Assembly: GCF_026151165.2 (NCBI RefSeq)
Contig: NZ_CP117849.1
Coordinates: 3,286,001 to 3,350,000 of the forward strand
Direction of reading: 5' to 3'
Source: Cryobacterium sp. SO2
GTDB lineage: Bacteria > Actinomycetota > Actinomycetes > Actinomycetales > Microbacteriaceae
Length of the DNA: 64,000 bases
Of this stretch, positions 60,824-64,000 are shown in pieces. A model generated the notes under the pieces. It saw nothing but the letters and a program-made list of their open reading frames with translations. It made no database searches and had not been told where the DNA came from. Position numbers and translations under genes: made by a program. The stretch's first letter is position 1. Every line of letters starts with the position of its first letter.

Positions 60824-63800
60824 TTAGATGTCGTCAATTGAAGACGACTCAAACCGGGTGGAAATGTTGATGCCCAGCTCCTCCGCTGCGCGGAAGACCT
60901 CGTCATCCGTGTCGCGCAGGCTGACTGCGGTTCCATCGGCCGAGAGCACCTCGACGTTCAGGCACAGCGACTGCATTTCCTTGATCAGAACCTTGAAGCT
61001 CTCGGGGATACCGGGTTCCTGAATGTTCTCGCCCTTGACGATGGCTTCGTACACCTTCACGCGGCCGAGGATGTCGTCCGACTTGATGGTCAGGAGTTCC
61101 TGCAGGGCGTAAGCGGCTCCATATGCTTCGAGCGCCCACACCTCCATCTCACCGAAACGCTGTCCACCGAACTGCGCCTTACCACCCAGCGGCTGCTGCG
61201 TGATCATGGAGTACGGGCCCGTCGAGCGTGCGTGGATCTTGTCGTCGACAAGGTGGTGCAGCTTCAGGATGTACATGTATCCGACCGCGATGGGCATCGG
61301 GTACGGCTCTCCGGAGCGGCCGTCGAACAGCTGCGTCTTTCCGGTGGAGTCGATCAGGCGGTCGCCGTCGCGAGTCAGAGTCGTCGAGTCGAGAAGACCG
61401 GCGATTTCCTCCTCGAGCGCGCCGTCGAACACCGGGGTCGCGACCTTGGTGTTCGGGGCTGCGCTGTGCGCGGCTTCGGGCAGACGGCCGGCCCACTTGG
61501 GCTTGCCCTCAACCTGCCAGCCCTGCTTGGCGATCCAGCCGAGGTGGGTCTCCAGGACCTGGCCGAAGTTCATTCGACCGGGGATACCCAGCGGGTTCAG
61601 GATGATGTCGACCGGGGTTCCGTCGGCGAGGAACGGCATGTCCTCGACCGGCAGGATCTTGGAGATGACACCCTTGTTGCCGTGACGACCGGCGAGCTTG
61701 TCACCCTCGGTGATCTTGCGCTTCTGGGCGATGAAGACCACAACACGCTGGTTGACGCCAGAGCCGAGCTCGTCGTCGCCATCCTGCGAGTCGAAGACCT
61801 TGACACCGATGATGGTGCCACGCTCACCGTGGGGAACCTTCAGCGAGGTGTCGCGAACTTCGCGGCTCTTCTCGTTGAAGATCGCGCGCAGCAGGCGCTC
61901 CTCGGCGGAAAGCTCGGTCTCGCCCTTCGGCGTGACCTTGCCCACGAGGATGTCGCCGGGGCGAACCTCGGCACCGATGCGGATGATGCCGCGCTCGTCC
62001 AGGTCTGCAAGCAGATCCGGGGAGACGTTCGGCAGGTCGCGAGTGATCTCTTCCTTGCCCAGCTTGGTGTCGCGCGCGTCGACTTCGTACTCTTCGATGT
62101 GAATCGAGGAGAGAACGTCGTCCTTCACCAGGTTCTGGCTCAGGATGATGGCGTCCTCGAAGTTGTGACCCTCCCATGACATGAATGCCACGAGCAGGTT
62201 CTTTCCGAGTGCGAGCTCACCGTTGTCGGTCGCGGGGCCATCGGCGATGACCTCGCCGGCCTCGATACGCTCGCCGGCGTTGACGATGACGCGGTGGTTG
62301 TAGCTGGTGCCCTGGTTGGAGCGGCTGAACTTGCGCAGGTAGTAGTCCTGCGTTCCACCCTCGTCGAGCTGGATGGTGACGACGTCAGCCGACACCTCCA
62401 TGACCACACCGGACTTCTGTGCGGTGAGCACGTCACCGGCGTCGATGGCCGCGAAGCCCTCCATACCGGTTCCGACCAGCGGGCTGTCGCTGAGCAGCAG
62501 CGGCACAGCCTGACGCTGCATGTTGGCACCCATGAGTGCGCGGTTAGCATCGTCGTGCTCGAGGAAGGGGATGAGCGAGGTCGCGACGGACACCATCTGG
62601 CGCGGCGAGACATCCATGTAGCCGATGTCTTCTGCGGGGAAGAGGTCGACCTCTCCACCCTTCTTACGGGCCAGAACGCGGCCCTCAGCGAAGCGTGCGG
62701 CCTTGGTCAGCGGGGCGTTGGCCTGCGCGACGATGTACTCGTCTTCCTCACTTGCGGTGAGGTAGTCGATCGTCGTGGAGACGACGCCGTCGATGACACG
62801 ACGGTACGGGGTCTCGATGAAACCGAAGGCGTTGATCCGCGCGAACGAGGCGAGCGAACCGATCAGGCCGATGTTCGGGCCTTCCGGGGTTTCAATCGGG
62901 CACATGCGGCCGTAGTGGGACGGGTGAACGTCTCGCACCTCGACGCCGGCGCGGTCACGGGACAGACCACCCGGGCCCAGCGCGGACAGACGACGCTTGT
63001 GCGTCAGGCCGGCGAGCGGGTTGTTCTGGTCCATGAACTGCGACAGCTGCGACGTACCGAAGAACTCCTTGATCGCGGCGACGACGGGGCGCACGTTGAT
63101 CAGGGTCTGCGGGGTGATCGCTTCGATGTCCTGCGTGGTCATGCGCTCGCGAACGACGCGCTCCATGCGGGACAGGCCGGTGCGCACCTGGTTCTGGATG
63201 AGCTCGCCGACGGCGCGGATACGACGGTTACCGAAGTGGTCGATGTCGTCGATGTCGATGCGAATGTCGGTCTCGACGCCGTCGCGCGTTCCACGGATCG
63301 TGGTCTGGTTGTCGTGCAGCGCAACCAGGTACTTGATCGTGGCCAGGATGTCCTGGAGCGTGAGGACGGAGTCGCTCAGCGGAGCCTCGAGGCCCAGCTT
63401 GCGGTTGATCTTGTAACGACCAACCTTGGCCAGGTCGTAGCGCTTGGAGTTGAAGAAGAAGTTGTCCAGCAGCGCACGTGCGGCCTCGGCGGCAACCTGC
63501 TCGCCCGGACGCAGCTTGCGGTAGATGTCCTTGAGGGCTTCTTCCTTGGTGAGGATGTTGTCCTTCTCGAGGGTGAGCTCGATGGACGCGAAGCCCTTGA
63601 ATTCTTCGAGGATCTCTTCGGAGGTGAGTCCGAGAGCCTTGAGGAACACCGTGACGGACTGCTTGCGCTTGCGGTCGATGCGAACGCCGACCTGGTCGCG
63701 CTTGTCGATCTCGAATTCGAGCCAGGCACCACGGCTCGGGATGACGCGGGCGGAGTAGATGTCCTTGTCGGAGGTCTTCTCCTGTTCGCGGTTGAAGTAC

Positions 63801-64000
63801 ACACCGGGCGAACGCACCAGCTGCGACACGACGACACGCTCGGTGCCGTTGATCACGAAGGTGCCCTTGGGGGTCATCAGCGGGAAGTCGCCCATGAACA
63901 CGGTCTGCGTCTTGATCTCACCGGTGAGGTGGTTCATGAACTCAGCGTTCACATACAGCGGTGCGGAATAGGTCTTGCCCTTTTCCTTGCACTCGTCGAT
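60824..64000 (-). CDS. rpoB: RNA polymerase beta subunit, 5' end outside window
   Basis: This is the C-terminal ~1058 residues of beta; the frame is open to the right edge, where residues reading IDECKEKGKTYSAPLYVNAE are still beta sequence. The rifampicin-binding cluster is present and looks wild-type (SQLSQFMDQNNPLAGLTHKR, then RLSALGPGGLSRDRAG). The flap, the GRHGNKGVIS active-site region and the GGKAQFGGQRFGEMEVWAL C-terminal block are normal. It ends INISTRFESSSIDDI. Co-transcribed with rpoC. Confidence 0.98.
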   Translation of the reverse strand: MDECKEKGKTYSAPLYVNAEFMNHLTGEIKTQTVFMGDFPLMTPKGTFVINGTERVVVSQLVRSPGVYFNREQEKTSDKDIYSARVIPSRGAWLEFEIDKRDQVGVRIDRKRKQSVTVFLKALGLTSEEILEEFKGFASIELTLEKDNILTKEEALKDIYRKLRPGEQVAAEAARALLDNFFFNSKRYDLAKVGRYKINRKLGLEAPLSDSVLTLQDILATIKYLVALHDNQTTIRGTRDGVETDIRIDIDDIDHFGNRRIRAVGELIQNQVRTGLSRMERVVRERMTTQDIEAITPQTLINVRPVVAAIKEFFGTSQLSQFMDQNNPLAGLTHKRRLSALGPGGLSRDRAGVEVRDVHPSHYGRMCPIETPEGPNIGLIGSLASFARINAFGFIETPYRRVIDGVVSTTIDYLTASEEDEYIVAQANAPLTKAARFAEGRVLARKKGGEVDLFPAEDIGYMDVSPRQMVSVATSLIPFLEHDDANRALMGANMQRQAVPLLLSDSPLVGTGMEGFAAIDAGDVLTAQKSGVVMEVSADVVTIQLDEGGTQDYYLRKFSRSNQGTSYNHRVIVNAGERIEAGEVIADGPATDNGELALGKNLLVAFMSWEGHNFEDAIILSQNLVKDDVLSSIHIEEYEVDARDTKLGKEEITRDLPNVSPDLLADLDERGIIRIGAEVRPGDILVGKVTPKGETELSAEERLLRAIFNEKSREVRDTSLKVPHGERGTIIGVKVFDSQDGDDELGSGVNQRVVVFIAQKRKITEGDKLAGRHGNKGVISKILPVEDMPFLADGTPVDIILNPLGIPGRMNFGQVLETHLGWIAKQGWQVEGKPKWAGRLPEAAHSAAPNTKVATPVFDGALEEEIAGLLDSTTLTRDGDRLIDSTGKTQLFDGRSGEPYPMPIAVGYMYILKLHHLVDDKIHARSTGPYSMITQQPLGGKAQFGGQRFGEMEVWALEAYGAAYALQELLTIKSDDILGRVKVYEAIVKGENIQEPGIPESFKVLIKEMQSLCLNVEVLSADGTAVSLRDTDDEVFRAAEELGINISTRFESSSIDDI

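Overview
The window looks like the chromosome of a high-GC actinobacterium, most likely a member of the Microbacteriaceae (a Cryobacterium- or Leifsonia-like organism; the genus is inference). The grounds are the GC-rich codon use, the frequent GTG/TTG starts, the Ala/Lys-rich tails on ribosomal proteins, the excalibur, CAP and DUF4012 proteins, and a dispersed intergenic repeat with the core CGACAAGCTCGACC, which I recall from this family. The backbone is the rpoB-rpoC / str / S10 / spc ribosomal superoperon. It lies entirely on the minus strand and so reads from high to low coordinates. rpoB is cut by the right edge of the window.

Layout from left to right. 1-6.8 kb holds accessory genes: the end of a secreted expansin-like protein, an aldehyde dehydrogenase divergent from a DinB/DUF1569-like gene plus TetR regulator, and a large secreted repeat protein. 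6.8-19.4 kb is the S10-spc ribosomal cluster (rpsJ to rplO), then secY, adk and map. rpsN is missing between rplE and rpsH. 19.8-44.4 kb is about 25 kb of cell-surface genes placed between tuf and rpsJ, which are adjacent in many bacteria. It encodes what looks like a Wzx/Wzy-type exopolysaccharide system: a polyprenyl-phosphate sugar-1-phosphate transferase, four glycosyltransferases, two acyltransferases (one with an SGNH domain), a pyruvyltransferase-like protein, flippase, candidate polymerase, UDP-glucose dehydrogenase, a PslG-like glycosidase and a DUF4012 protein. Around these sit secreted M11 protease, NPCBM-like, CAP/Ig/excalibur and excalibur proteins. 44.5-49.0 kb is the str operon (rpsL, rpsG, fusA, tuf). 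49.3-56.7 kb is a second accessory block between rpoC and rpsL: an uncharacterised protein, a YitT-family protein, three membrane proteins, a prepilin peptidase and three tandem paralogues of an uncharacterised membrane-anchored four-cysteine family. 56.9-64.0 kb is rpoC and most of rpoB.

How it fits together: the housekeeping genes form coupled operons with many 1-bp and 4-bp start/stop overlaps. They are punctuated by GC-rich TTCG-loop hairpins after rpoC, tuf and adk. The accessory blocks occupy the junctions of the superoperon and several are bordered by short palindromic or dispersed repeats.

The observations most worth following are these: the interruption of the str-S10 junction by the polysaccharide locus; the triplicated four-cysteine family; a flippase that seems to start at a non-canonical ATC codon; a five-codon leaderless mini-ORF coupled to ugd; and several families of structured intergenic repeats. 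I saw no tRNA, rRNA, CRISPR array, transposase or prophage genes.
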